Source of the DNA: Rhynchopus sp. YZ270_cl-10
Taxonomy: Eukaryota > Euglenozoa > Diplonemea > Diplonemida > Diplonemidae
Assembly: GCA_964035575.1 (NCBI GenBank)
Contig: OZ037895.1
Location: 434,001 to 498,000 of the forward strand
Reading direction: 5' to 3'
Length of the DNA stretch: 64,000 nt
Shown here: in pieces, positions 11,701 to 21,629 of the stretch
Layout of the letters: each line of letters begins with the position of its first letter
Numbering within the stretch: position 1 is the first letter of the stretch
Made by a program: the position numbers and the translations under genes
The notes under the pieces: model-generated
The model's database searches: none
What the model was told of the DNA's origin: nothing
Seen by the model: the letters and a program-made list of their open reading frames with translations, nothing else

Positions 11701-11753
11701 CGCCACCATACGCCTTCTGATGGCAGCAGCGAATTGACGCTGCTGCTCATCAT
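8732..11753 (-). CDS. Two-exon 819-residue Pro/Ser-rich protein, unknown function
   Basis: Exon 1 is 11753-10524 and exon 2 is 9961-8732. Each is 1230 nt and both borders are phase 0 (GAG|GTATGT ... catcag|AGC). The junction peptide MPDGAE+SACGVGWIPFSEM reads smoothly. Residues 1-370 are low-complexity Ser/Pro/Ala. Residues about 375-430 (VERYLLCVGPRFKQWNLYA to FSEMIAERRNRAL) are the most ordered part. A further disordered stretch leads to a helical segment (REIESNLRSSFLEQMKE), a basic Lys/Pro linker and a compact C-terminal domain starting near GVAYVPGDVIHFVDADG. The basic linker suggests a cytoskeletal or nucleic-acid-binding role, but I do not recognise the family. A leader acceptor (ccctccag) lies six bases upstream of the ATG. 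Confidence 0.8.
10047..10089 (+). repeat. Family-B hairpin repeat (intronic)
   Basis: AAAAGTTTATAAGCTGATCC leads into CCTAAGG...GCTTAG and TCACCTT. Confidence 0.7.
10101..10140 (+). repeat. Family-B hairpin repeat (intronic)
   Basis: Inner stem TAAAC/GTTTA replaces TAAGC/GCTTA, so both sides changed together. Outer AAGATGA/TCACCTT is kept. Confidence 0.7.
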
Positions 11754-11801
11754 TGTGTCCTGGAGGGGGGGTTTGTTGTGTTATTTTTTAAAATCAGGAT
11801 A

Positions 11802-11853
11802 TTAGATTCATATACTTTTCAGTTCACAGAATTGAAAGCATTTGCGAGGGTCA
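11802..11853 (+). repeat. Family-E hairpin repeat
   Basis: TTAGATTCATATAC, then a hairpin around GTTCACAGAAT, then GAGGGTCA. Lies just upstream of the 819-residue gene. Confidence 0.7.
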
Positions 11854-12002
11854 TGTAGGATAGCACACAGACTGATAATGGTCATTTAGTAGGCGAATTT
11901 TCTCAAAGCTCCGAGCGAGTTAGCCGTTGCTTGGGCACGATTCACAGCCAAAGTCTTGTGAGTGGCCACCGACAACCTTAAGGTTCCCGACTGGGGCGAC
12001 TC

Positions 12003-12212
12003 TACTGATGTTCGCGATCGCGGCGGCGACGGCGAAGGAGGCAACCGCAGACTGCGACAACGGCAGACACAGCAAGAGGTCCTACGACAGCTACAACAGT
12101 AGCGCTCTCTGGGCTCCGCTCCCCCCTCACCTCGGTCGGACAGGCAGAGAAGGTTGTCGAGGTTGTCGGCGTAGTCCTCGTCACCCCACTCGTTACTGCG
12201 AGCGCTGTCTAC
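12003..12212 (-). CDS. Isolated 3' exon: Thr-rich stalk, membrane helix, basic tail
   Basis: GC-rich island preceded by a possible acceptor (ctgcagtag). The best frame reads a Thr-rich stalk (TRTTPTTSTTFSACPTE), a membrane helix (VVAVVGPLAVSAVVAVCGCL) and a basic tail (LRRRRRDREHQ) before a stop. That is the classic C-terminus of a type I surface protein. Upstream sequence to 13157 is AT-rich with no partner exon, so it is either the last exon of a gene whose other exons I cannot find, or a stranded fragment. A second frame, open from 12404 to 11886, overlaps it; I judge that one weaker because it runs through AT-rich non-coding-like sequence. Confidence 0.4.
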
Positions 12213-13157
12213 TGCAGGCTTGGCTCTGGGATCGATGTAAGAGGACTGCTCGTGGGATAACATACAGTAAAGAGTATTTTCGTCATGTGCAATCAATAAA
12301 TTGATAGTATATGGTGAGGGATCAACCAAAGAAAAAAAACCCCCCGAAGTAGTAGTTGGTGTGGGAAGTACGCAAGGGGGATGAGATGAGGCTTGCTTTT
12401 TCATTATTTTCTTTGCTTGGGGGGTTTTGGTATTTTGCCTTTTTTTTTTTTTTTTTTCCTTTGCCCATCCCCCACTCCTCGTAGCTGTCCATTTCTCAGT
12501 TTTTGTTTTTTTGCTTTTTTTTTTTTGCTATTTTGTTTTGGGGTTGGAAAAAAGAGAACAAAAAAAGAGGGGGGTAAAAAAAGAGACTTTTCAAGTCACC
12601 CATCCCTAGCCAAAAAAATAAAATAAAAACCGACATTTCACTCACTTTTTGAGCTATCTAAGACCATCAGGCGCTCTCTTTTGATGTTGAGATCGGGATA
12701 CTTTTTTTTGGCATGATAGTCACGTTGACCGAGTTTCAATATGCTACACAAACCCCTTGTTGTAAACTATCAGGTCAATAAGTGATTTAGGTACCTTGAG
12801 AGGGGAGGGGGAATTTTCTTTTGACCAGTAAAATATAGTCATAAGTGAGGTACCGCGAAAGCTGTCATTTTTATCTTCTTTGAATCCACTGATAAGAAAA
12901 TCTCAGCTATGTTTTTTTTTCTCTTCTTACAGCCTCCGTTTTTGATGATTGAAAAAAAAAGGGGGGGAAACGTGAAAAATATCTTCGGCTTATTTTTTAA
13001 AATAAACTCCCAAAAAACACACCCATACCATAACTGACTAAAAAAAAATTTCGCAAACGGATCACCGTTTGTCTTTGGTTTATTGCCCTTCCCCATTTTA
13101 TTTTTGGCACGTTTTTTCGTTATCTTTCATTTCTAACTTTTTTTTTTAGAAAATATT
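12213..13157. other. Gap without genes
   Basis: AT-rich with long T and A runs, lying 3' of the armadillo-like gene. Nothing coding seen. Confidence 0.6.
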
Positions 13158-15032
13158 TTACTGTCCCATTCCTCCACCCATCATCATCTGCATCATCATC
13201 TCCTCGGTCATGCCTGGGGGCATTCCCGGGGGCATGCCTCCACCCATGCCACCCATGCCGCCCATCATTGCCATTTCCTCGGGGGACATGCCCTGCTCAG
13301 CCATCATGCGCTGTTGCATCATGAACTGCTGGCGCTTCTGCTGCTGGCCACGCATCTGCTCCTTGTCCTTCATTTCCCGGGCGTGGAATTCCTGGGCAAC
13401 ACGGAACCCGGTTCCCCACTTCTCCGCGTGCTCGCCGCTTCCGGTGTAGGAGTGCATCATGTTCGCGTACATAAACGCCTCCTGGTCAAGCAGGCCAAAG
13501 ATGCGCGACGCCTTCTCACGCACAACCTTGCTGTCACAGCGTGCCATCACCCCGAGGAGTGCCAGCACACCACGCTGGTTCGAGTCGACAAGCGCCTCGT
13601 TTGTGAGCGCCTTGCTGTCTGACGACTCGAGCAGATGACGCAGCGTGTCCAGTCCAGCGCTGACCGCGGTGGTCTCGCGTGCCGGGCCGCTCTGTGTCCT
13701 GGGTGGGTACCCAATGGCACCACCATCAACAATCTCGATAAACTGGTCACGCAGACGCGGCAGGTTCGACAGACCGGGGATGCCTGCCTCTGTTGAGAGC
13801 ACCCTCTGGCGGACGGCGGGGACGTGGCGGACGAGGTTGCGGATGCACATTGTGGCGCGTGCGTAATCCTGTGGTGGTGTGTGATGTGGTGGCGGTGGTG
13901 TGGGGTGTTGGCATACCGAAGATCTGGAGTCGCTCTTGGCGGCGAAGAAGAGCAGCTGGTCGACGCAGCTGGCCTCGTTTTCGCGGGGCTCGACAATGCG
14001 GCGTGCTCCGGATTTCAAGGCGGTGACAGCGGAGATGATGCCCAGCACCTTGGAGCGTTTGTGTGCGAAGCCATGCTCGGGGGAGAGGAGCATCGTGATC
14101 GAGCTCAGCGCCTTCACCTCTGCGAGCTGTGCCGCTGCGCACGCAGCCTTCGGCACGTCGAAGGGCAGCACAACAAGCGTCTCGTCAAAGGCAACCACCT
14201 CGTCCAGCACACCCAGCACCTTCTCCACAAGGTCCTTCGCTGCACCCGCGTCCTCCCCACCACTCATCCGTGTGTAGTACGCGCACGTCAGCGCCACGAA
14301 CAGCACACGCACCCCCCCGGTCGCACACAACGCCTCCACAGCCTCGCTTCCAATCCGGCATATCGAGCGGATCAAGTCCAGTGCCGATGATACTATCGAC
14401 AGCGGGTATTTGAAGTCCTTCTTCCCCGAGCACAACGCAACGAAATGCTGTAAAAAAGAAAAGGCAGTTTTTGTAAAGGAAAATGAAGTGAAGGTATGGT
14501 ACACCACAACCCAGGCATAAAACAAGGTGGTCCATGTGGCGGGACATACGTGGATGTTGCGCATGAGCTCGCGCTTGCCAGCGTTCGTCGACTCCCGCAC
14601 CATGCGTGTCAGACACGAGAGCAGCTCCTGCTCATCAAGCACACCTGCGGCAACAATCTTCTTAAACTGCTTCAGCTCCTGTAGAATGGGAAAGGGGGAT
14701 TTGAGCAACGGGGTGAAGAGAACCACAGCAAAACCAACCACTACTGCTCGCATAATCACGTCAACAAAAATACATTAAAATTTCTTTGGCTTCTTGCACT
14801 TCTTGCCTACGTCACGAATACGACCACGCTGAACCACCTGAGGTGGCAGGGACATACGTTTTGTGCCGACAGTGCATCGGGACTTGCCGACTTCTCCCAC
14901 GCGTACGAACCAAGGTAGCAGGCTGCCGCAACTGCCAAACCTGTAGGGGGTTGTGGTGGCAAGGTAGGGGTACGGAGATCGAGAGCGGCTGTGCATACCT
15001 CCTTTCGCAATGTTCTGCCCTGTGAGAGCCAT
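13158..15032 (-). CDS. Five-exon, membrane-anchored armadillo-like helical protein with Met/Gly-rich tail
   Basis: Exons: 15032-14999, 14940-14858, 14678-14550, 14447-13917, 13868-13158. All donors are GTATGT or GTATGC, acceptors are CAG, and the frame is kept throughout (495 residues). The start MALTGQNIAKGGLAVAAACY gives a short N-terminal membrane helix (about residues 12-26). The rest is alpha-helical with armadillo-like spacing (IRNLVRHVPAVRQRVL; LLGVMARCDSKVVREKA). A Gln/Met-rich segment and a Met/Gly/Pro tail (MMGGMGGMGGGMPPGMPPGM) resembling chaperone-cofactor tails close the protein. I infer an organelle-surface or ER-anchored scaffold or cochaperone; the family is not identified. 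The 53-nt stretch read as a short basic tail after exon 2 is better explained as intron. Confidence 0.8.
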
Positions 15033-15326
15033 CTTAAGCTATGTCTATATCAGTGTCCAAAGGGGAGGGACAGAAAATATGGCAAAAATGCTTTTGTGTA
15101 TTGTGGTTTTTCCCGTGTTTTGATACCTGGGTGGTGAACATTTTTAAGGGGGTGGGGGGGAAAAAGAGTAGGCGAAATGTGCTAAAACGCAGCTCTGCCG
15201 AGCTCAGCAAATAATAATAAATAATATGGTGTGGCCCGCCCCTCGATTTAACCCACTTTTGGGCCATTCTTGGGCCATTCTTGAGCCGTGTTTTTTTAGG
15301 TGTATTTTTTAATTTTTTTGCCCTTT

Positions 15327-15780
15327 ACACAGTATACACAGTATACACAGTATACACAGTATACACAGTATACACAGTATACACAGTATACACAGTATAC
15401 ACAGTATACACAGTATACACAGTATACACAGTATACACAGTATACACAGTATACACAGTATACACAGTATACACAGTATACACAGTATACACAGTATACA
15501 CAGTATACACAGTATACACAGTATACACAGTATACACAGTATACACAGTATACACAGTATACACAGTATACACAGTATACACAGTATACACAGTATACAC
15601 AGTATACACAGTATACACAGTATACACAGTATACACAGTATACACAGTATACACAGTATACACAGTATACACAGTATACACAGTATACACAGTATACACA
15701 GTATACACAGTATACACAGTATACACAGTATACACAGTATACACAGTATACACAGTATACACAGTATACACAGTATACAC
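15327..15780 (+). repeat. 9-bp satellite, about 50 copies
   Basis: Tandem TATACACAG with almost no variation. Every frame is open, which creates spurious repeats such as TVY. Confidence 0.98.
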
Positions 15781-15793
15781 GGGGGATTGGGAG

Positions 15794-15983
15794 TACAGTA
15801 CAGTACAGTACAGTACAGTACAGTACAGTACAGTACAGTACAGTACAGTACAGTACAGTACAGTACAGTACAGTACAGTACAGTACAGTACAGTACAGTA
15901 CAGTACAGTACAGTACAGTACAGTACAGTACAGTACAGTACAGTACAGTACAGTACAGTACAGTACAGTACAGTACAGTACAG
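15794..15983 (+). repeat. 5-bp satellite, about 38 copies
   Basis: Tandem ACAGT directly after the 9-bp array, separated only by cgggggattgggagt. Both units share CAGTA. Confidence 0.98.
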
Positions 15984-16189
15984 ATTTTAGCCACCGGTTA
16001 AGACCACCCCAAATTTCCCCTCCAGTCACTATGCGAGGTGCCTCCGGGTCAGACCTAGCGTGAAAACCACCCCAAAAAAAACACCGGGTAACAAATTAAA
16101 AAAGGGACCCCCCCTCGATTTAACCCACTTTTGGGCCATTCTTGGGCCATTCTTGAGACACGCAAAACCAGAAATCGGGCCACACCATA

Positions 16190-17454
16190 ATAGTGATAAA
16201 AATGCACCTCATGGGCTCCTTTGGGTAGTTGCACCAGAGGCTGCAGGCTGTTTTATAATTCTGAAAATTTTCCAGCAAATCCCTGGAAGCGGAAGCAAAT
16301 TAGAAAACAGCCTGCAGTTACGCATGGGTGCGCTCAGGGATGCGGATGCGGAAGGAGAGTTCAGTGACGCAAGCGTCACTGGGCGGGTGTATCCTCAAGG
16401 AAGTATCGGCAAGTGAAATGCGGGAAGTGCGGAACATAAGTGTGAGGAGAGGGTAGTTTTTTTGGGGAATTTACTCTCTCCAGACGGAAGAGAAATGGAA
16501 GCAAAGGATAGGCTTCTCGCTGAGCAGTACTACTCGGAGTTCACCAAATACAGAAGACAAATCACAGACTAATATGGCGGTGCGAAATCACGCGGAAAGG
16601 GAAAGAATACGGAGAAGAAGCCCAAGCAGATCAACGACCCAGCAGCAGAGATTACTGGACATATCGAACGGAGAATAAGAAGGGTGGTCCACTCTCACTT
16701 TGCTGAACCGCCATCGCGAGAAGTTGGCGAATATGATGCCGCGCTCACTACGGAAAGAGTGGAACGCAGCATACGCGTCCGTGTACCGTAGCGCGGGCGC
16801 AGACAGACCCTCTCCTTCTGGTCGAAACCTGCGCCCTTCGACCTATGACGTCCTTCCCCAAGCCCTGGATATTCAGTTCCAGGTGACTGCTTGCTATAAA
16901 AAGTGGATGTTTTGTGAATAGCGTTGTGGGGGGGACCCGGATCTCCAGCAATTTTTTTTTTTCCCTGGCAAATTCCGGGCAAATCCCTGGAAGCGGAAGC
17001 AAATTACAAAACAGCCTGGCAGCAGCCACACAAACAAATAAATAAAAAAAACACAACATTTTTTCGGTCATTTCGTTTCCTGCATTGTTCCTTTGCAAGG
17101 GAAAGGGGGGTAAGCTTTTTGGAGGATAGAGAAAAAAAAGAACAACAAACACCAACATTGGTTTTCGTGATGACAACCCTTTGCTTTGCGCCGAAGGTAC
17201 GAAACACCGCTCCAACAAAACATCAAGACAAAAGAAGACACGACAGAGACAACGTTTTGCAACTCGTTCACCACGCCGCACTTTGCCTAGTAACCATCTC
17301 CTATTTAAATTACGCGCCTCCTTCCATCGACCTTTTCATTTCAGGCCCTCAAACTAAAAGGGCAAAAAGCGACGCTGCCATCCCTGTCCCCATTCCGTGG
17401 GCAGGGAACGAAACCCCCACCCCACACACACACACGACCTAATGTGGATTAACC
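16190..17454. other. Gap with decayed plus-strand coding-like DNA and a 40-bp direct repeat
   Basis: A direct repeat (CCCTGGAAGCGGAAGCAAAT core) lies at about 16276-16315 and 16979-17021. Between them, plus-strand frames such as DRLLAEQYYSEFTKYRRQI and NDPAAEITGHIERRIRRVV look like eroded coding DNA, but no family is recognisable. A perfect small hairpin AGTGACGCaaGCGTCACT sits near 16362-16379. Confidence 0.4.
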
Positions 17455-19000
17455 TCACCTCTGGACATTCACCGGGCGGAGGTCTGAGTCACTGTCGTAG
17501 TCATCGACCTGCCTCTTCCCTGTAGGGTTCGTGACCTGCGCAGGGCCAAAGATCTGTGGATGTGTTGTGTGAAAGAAACGAAATTGAATCGTGCAAACAC
17601 CCCAAAACATTGCATTAGTTTATACACCCGAGGACGAGCCCTACTAATTTTTTTGTTTTACCGACAATCGCCTCAGAACCCACCGCTAATAGGGTCTCAA
17701 TGTTGGCCGAAGCCCTACTACGGGGGGTTTTTTTTACTGTGTATCACATACTGTTGTGTAGGTGTGCCCATCCGACCGAAGCCTCGAAGTGGTCGGCAGT
17801 GCCATGCTCAGCAGGGTGGGGTAGTATCCGTACACCTGTTGTGTTTGTGTGAGTTTTTTTGAACGCAAAATTGGGTGATCTATGATCGTCTCCGCGGGAC
17901 ACGTAACAGGTTGTGAGAGCTTGTGAGAGTCTGTGAGAGCCTGTGAGAGCTTACTGAGAGCTAGTGAAAAAATCTCTCCCCGTTCATAGATCACCCAAAA
18001 ATATGGGTAATTCCTAAGAAAACATTGCACATATTTTCGTTTCCCCCCCTTCTTCTGACAAAATCTACACGCTACCCATCCTTAGATGTGCTAGCCGCTT
18101 TCCTCAATCTCTCCCCCTCTCAGAACCGAACCCTTCCCCGTTACCCACAGCCACGGTCCTCCACTCCAACCGTTTTCATGCACCGCCACATACCTCCTGC
18201 ATATTCCTCCACCACCCAAGGTCGAATGGCGATTTCCATTCCCGCCCCGCCTTCTTCGCTTCTTTGACTGATTGGATGTTTCCATAAAATTCGATGACTG
18301 TTTGGTTTGTGACGAGAAGCAGACCGTTCCATCCGATAAAGAATCCCATCATCACGAAGAGCGACCCGCAAAGCAGCAGCTCCGTTGTAAAGAGGCTGTG
18401 CAAAATCTGCAGCTTCATGCGGGAGACCACAGGGTGGATCAACCCTGCGTAGTAGAGAAGAATGATCGCACAGACGTGCCCCGTTGCAAGAAAAATGTAC
18501 AGAAGCATGTTCATAAAGTACTTCTGGTTATGATGGCCAACACAGCCATTAATCCACGGACAATGGTGGTCCATCTTTAAAACGCATTTCCCACAGAAAT
18601 GACAGTGATGTGCCCTGGGAGGCTTCCACGCATAGCAGGTCTTGCAAAACCGTGCCCACATCTCTCCGTTTTGTTTTTTCATATCGCATTCTTGCGGGCT
18701 GATCGGAGGGAGCAGGCTGTCTTCTGGCTCCCCCGGCGGGCAGGTTGCCGCGTGGTAATGGTTAAACAGTGCGTTGAATGTCAAAAAGGAGCTCAGCCCC
18801 AGATGGACCAACCCCTCCACACTGTTCATGTCCATGAGCGCCGGGAGCAGCTTGCTGTACCATATGAAGGAGAGACCCATGATCAGGACGTTTGCTGCGC
18901 TGACGCAGATGAGGCCGACGGCGTACATGACCACCTGCCCGCAGGAGGTCAACGCTTTGGTGAGGCGTTCGTTTGCGAGCACGGCATTGATGATCTGCAT
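17455..19000 (-). CDS. DHHC-type palmitoyltransferase
   Basis: Exon 1 is 19000-18194 and exon 2 is 17553-17455. Donor GTATGT and acceptor CAG are in phase 0, giving 301 residues. S-acylates Cys residues of membrane-associated proteins. Two N-terminal membrane helices, then the cysteine-rich domain: CKTC at 119-122, KPPRAHHCHFCGKCV, and DHHC at 144-147 with catalytic C147, followed by NGCVGHHNQKYF. Two further helices precede the family-typical SPFDLGWWRNMQE. That motif continues into exon 2 as IFGPAQVTNP, as expected for this family, which supports the intron. The intron carries a family-D repeat and a small inverted-repeat element. Probably Golgi or endomembrane. Confidence 0.93.
17612..17740 (+). 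repeat. Family-D repeat with 3' extension (intronic)
   Basis: ACACCCGAGGACGAGC hairpin followed by sequence ending CCCTACTACGG. Homologous along its length to 31546-31672 in another gene's intron. Confidence 0.7.
17871..17998. mobile_element. Small inverted-repeat (MITE-like) element
   Basis: 15-bp perfect inverted ends TTGGGTGATCTATGA / TCATAGATCACCCAA. Inside is a short tandem of TGTGAGAGC-type units (about 17911-17960). Confidence 0.6.
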
Positions 19001-19801
19001 TGTGCCTCTCTGCTACAACACTACAGCAGAGCCTGCACCACGCTATGCACAAAAGGTAAGAGAAGAGAGAGAGAGAGAGAGAGAAGAAGAAGAAGAAGAA
19101 GAAAGGGATAAGTGCGGGTGTGTGGACTACTACTGAACAGATGCTAGCATGGCATGGAGTGGGGGGGGGTTTTGTTGCTGTGGTGTGGGTTGTGGGGTGG
19201 GGGGGGAGAAGGAGATAAGGGGGTGAAGTAAATTGCTTGATTTGAGTGGTTTCACCGTTGGTGTACTACGGTGAAACCAATCAAGTCATTTACTTCGTCT
19301 CGTGTAGGGGGAGGCTGGTGGGGCATGAAAAAATGCGAGCTTTTTTTGGTTTTCCAGTGAAAAAAGAAAAGACCTTTTGGGTAAATGAGACTCTAACAAA
19401 AAAATAATGGATATCTAGCAAAAAAAACTCCCCAAAAAACAGAGGGGGGGGTGATGGATCTCTCCCCCCCTTTTCACAGATCAACAACCATTTTTGAAAA
19501 GAAATTGACAGGTTTTTTTTCTTCTTTTTTTGTTGCTTTTCATCAACAAAATCACCTCAAAAGAAGTGGACTCTATCCTCAAAAATGCCACCTCCCAAAA
19601 AAAAAAAGGGGGGGACGGTAAATACTTCAGAAGGCACAGTTCACTCTAAAAGAGCCACATGACACAGAAAAACGAGACAAAATTACATTAGTCTGACTCC
19701 CCCACAGTTCTTTTATTTGACCATCTGGTCACCTAATACCATGAAATACCTATCACTAACACCTGCTTGCAAAACACACTTCTTTCCGATGCCATTTTGT
19801 T
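19001..19801. other. Gap without genes
   Basis: Contains GA-rich microsatellite near 19060-19105, the hairpin at 19225-19296 and poly-A/T runs. Confidence 0.7.
19225..19296. repeat. Long hairpin between genes
   Basis: Arms of about 30 nt (GAAGTAAATtGCTTGATT ... TGGTTTCACCGT and its complement) around TGGTGTACT. Lies in the gap between the ubiquitin-binding gene and the DHHC gene. Confidence 0.8.
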
Positions 19802-20383
19802 TCACCCCAAAATCATATTCGTCAGTACTTCCATCGAGGCGTTGATTGCCGCATTTTGCAGGGCGTGGCCGACATCGTTCAGAGCGAACCCCATTTGCTG
19901 CAGCTCTGCCTGCTTGGCATGACAACGATCGCTATGGGACGGCAGCACCGCCAGGGGGAAGGGACGGAGGCAGAGGGGGCATAGGTCTTCTTCTGCCACC
20001 TCCTCCTCCTCCTCCTCCCCCTTGCTGTTCCCTTCTACCCTAGTTGCATTGCCCTCTGTGTGCGTTGTATTGCTAGTTTCGAGGCTTGCTGCGATTGCAG
20101 CGTGGAGTTCATCATTTTCGGCATCATTTTCCTCATTTTCCATCGATATCATCGCCGCCTGCACCACCACCGCAGACGGCTTAGGTGGTCCATCAACGAT
20201 CAGATCCGCCTCCTCCTTTGCCTCCACATGCGCAAGTCCCCGTTTGCGTGCTGCAGCATATATCGCACACCGTGATTTGCTCTTCTCCATCATCCGATCT
20301 GCGCGTGCATTTGCAATATCGTTGTGTTCTTCGCGCTCCTCTCTGCTCAGGGTATAAGGGCGTTTGCGGTTGATGCGGTTCAT
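19802..20383 (-). CDS. UIM-zinc finger-UBA ubiquitin-binding protein
   Basis: 193 residues with three small ubiquitin-binding modules in a row. Residues 90-103 (NDELHAAIAASLETS) match a ubiquitin-interacting motif with its central Ala-x-x-x-Ser pattern. Residues 135-154 (CPLC ... HSDRC) form a C2HC finger of the UBZ kind. Residues 158-192 (AELQQMGFALNDVGHALQNA) match a UBA domain. A Glu-rich linker separates the first two. The N-terminal 60 residues are basic and charged. Such proteins usually tether ubiquitylated cargo or read polyubiquitin. I know no named orthologue with this exact order. Single exon. Confidence 0.85.
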   Translation of the reverse strand: MNRINRKRPYTLSREEREEHNDIANARADRMMEKSKSRCAIYAAARKRGLAHVEAKEEADLIVDGPPKPSAVVVQAAMISMENEENDAENDELHAAIAASLETSNTTHTEGNATRVEGNSKGEEEEEEVAEEDLCPLCLRPFPLAVLPSHSDRCHAKQAELQQMGFALNDVGHALQNAAINASMEVLTNMILG

Positions 20384-20461
20384 ATGGTGTGTTTAGAGTG
20401 TGGCGAAAATCAAAACTGTTGTGTGTGGGGATAAGGGTGAGGGTGGGGTAGGGTGAAAAAA

Positions 20462-20525
20462 AGTTGACTTGAAATACAAAGCCCTCTCGTGAACAGTGTA
20501 CCTTGGTACACTGTTCACGGGGGGT
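20462..20525 (+). repeat. Family-A repeat ending in a perfect hairpin
   Basis: GTTGACTTGAAATAC and CCCTCTCGTG, then a 14-bp perfect stem (GTGAACAGTGTACC with its complement). Abuts the retroelement fossil. Confidence 0.75.
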
Positions 20526-20910
20526 GGGTTCCCTCCGTGATTTCCGCACCGGCTTCTTTGCCATTGAGGTTCCTGAGGATGCCTGCCACCTGTTCCGGTT
20601 CCTGGCGGCTGACGGCGTGTGGTACGAGCTCACTCGCCTCCCTATGGGTCACTGCTGTGCTCCCGAGATCATGCACTCGATGGCGGCGGTTATGGCCGGG
20701 GACCCGGCGTATGTGGACCCTGAGTGGGCAGTGCGTGATGTGGTGGCGCACGTGTGGATCGACAATATCCGGTACACGGGGGCGGCAGCGGCGGTGCGGC
20801 GACACACGGAATTGCTGGATGCCCGCGCCGACGCTTTTGACGTGACGTGGAAGGAGTCGGATTCGCGGTCTGTGGTGGCACGGTACGACTTTCTGGGTGC
20901 TACGGGGTGA
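20524..20910 (+). mobile_element. Reverse-transcriptase fossil, tyrosine-recombinase retroelement type (DIRS/VIPER kin)
   Basis: Plus-strand, about 129 codons, cut off at both ends. RT motifs visible are DFRTGFFAIEVPEDA, LTRLPMGHCCAPE and VWIDNIRY; the last stands where most RTs have YxDD. The IDN form with PMG is typical of the VIPER/DIRS-like elements known from euglenozoans. No terminal repeats, integrase or recombinase part was seen. GC-rich and fairly well kept, so probably not very old. Only a fragment; not a functional element. Confidence 0.7.
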
Positions 20911-21629
20911 TTAAATCATGTGTGGGTTTTGTACGTGAATATCACCGGGGTCTGGTGGTTAAAAAGGTCTCCACAGAGTTGGGAGGTAAACCGTGGAGTT
21001 AATCCGGTTGAAGGGGGCTTGGTGCTGATATTGCAATAGTTTCGTTCAAAAAAAAATGTTTTTTTTTTTTTTTGAAGCTGACATATTCTCAGCATCGTGC
21101 GTGCTCGGTGAGAGTCTTGTCTGGGTTTTAAAAAAAAATAACGTTCGCAATAAACCGCGGAAGTGATTCGGTTGGGGGAAAAGGCAAAATAGGGGGGTTC
21201 TCTTTGTTTGTCATTTGCGATAGGGGAATGGGGATGAGGGTGAGGATGAGGGCAACCAAACGATAGGAACGAGGACAAAAGCTATGTGAGACAACAACAA
21301 TAAAAACAAAATGAGGGGACATTGGGAGGGGAAGGGGAGGGGGGTGTAAATGCTACTAACCAAAAAAACGTTTTTTTTTTGTCTGCTTTTTTTTTTTTAG
21401 AATTCCCGGGAAGAAAAAGGGGAGAGATGAAAAACTGAGACAGAAAAAAAGGGGGGCAAAACGAAGTTGAAAAGTGCAAAACGCCACCCCGCTTTTCATC
21501 GGCGGACGCATGCACAAATTCTAACAAAAAACGGAGACAGGCATTTTTAACCTATTTTTTCCCCATTCTAACAAAAAAAAAACGCCACTAATACTGTGGA
21601 AAAACAACAAAAAAAAAAAGTAACTTTTT
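20911..21629. other. Gap without genes
   Basis: AT-rich runs and a family-C repeat at 21463-21515; otherwise nothing seen. Confidence 0.7.
21463..21515 (+). repeat. Family-C hairpin repeat
   Basis: GAAGTTGAAAAGTGC, inner stem CGCC/GGCG, outer GTGC/GCAC. Confidence 0.7.

Larger units (their letters stand above)
15225..16189. mobile_element. Inverted-repeat element carrying two satellites
   Basis: Ends are exact 14-bp inverted repeats (TATGGTGTGGCCCG / CGGGCCACACCATA). Just inside each end lies a copy of the same roughly 45-bp sequence in direct orientation (15240-15285 and 16107-16157; key parts CTCGATTTAACCC and GGGCCATTCTTGGGCC). The core is satellite DNA. No protein is encoded and no clear target duplication was seen. 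Confidence 0.65.
17554..18193 (-). other. DHHC-gene intron, 640 nt
   Basis: Contains the family-D element with extension (17612-17740) and the 128-bp inverted-repeat element (17871-17998). Confidence 0.85.

Noticed and set aside
11886-12404. 172-codon minus-strand frame with Cys/Arg-rich middle
   Set aside because: Runs through AT-rich non-coding-like sequence; the overlapping frame with a membrane helix and basic tail is more convincing, though the choice is not certain.
14775-14858. A 20-nt intron (GTATGT...CTCAG) giving a 59-residue protein with a basic tail
   Set aside because: Using the normal acceptor at 14679-14681 joins exon 2 in phase to the helical protein with intron sizes seen elsewhere; the micro-intron is not needed.
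15327-15983. CRISPR-like array
   Set aside because: Simple tandem satellites with no spacers.
15281-16063. Open frames through the satellites (repeats such as TVY and QYT)
   Set aside because: A 9-bp unit is a multiple of three and has no stop, so all frames stay open by chance.
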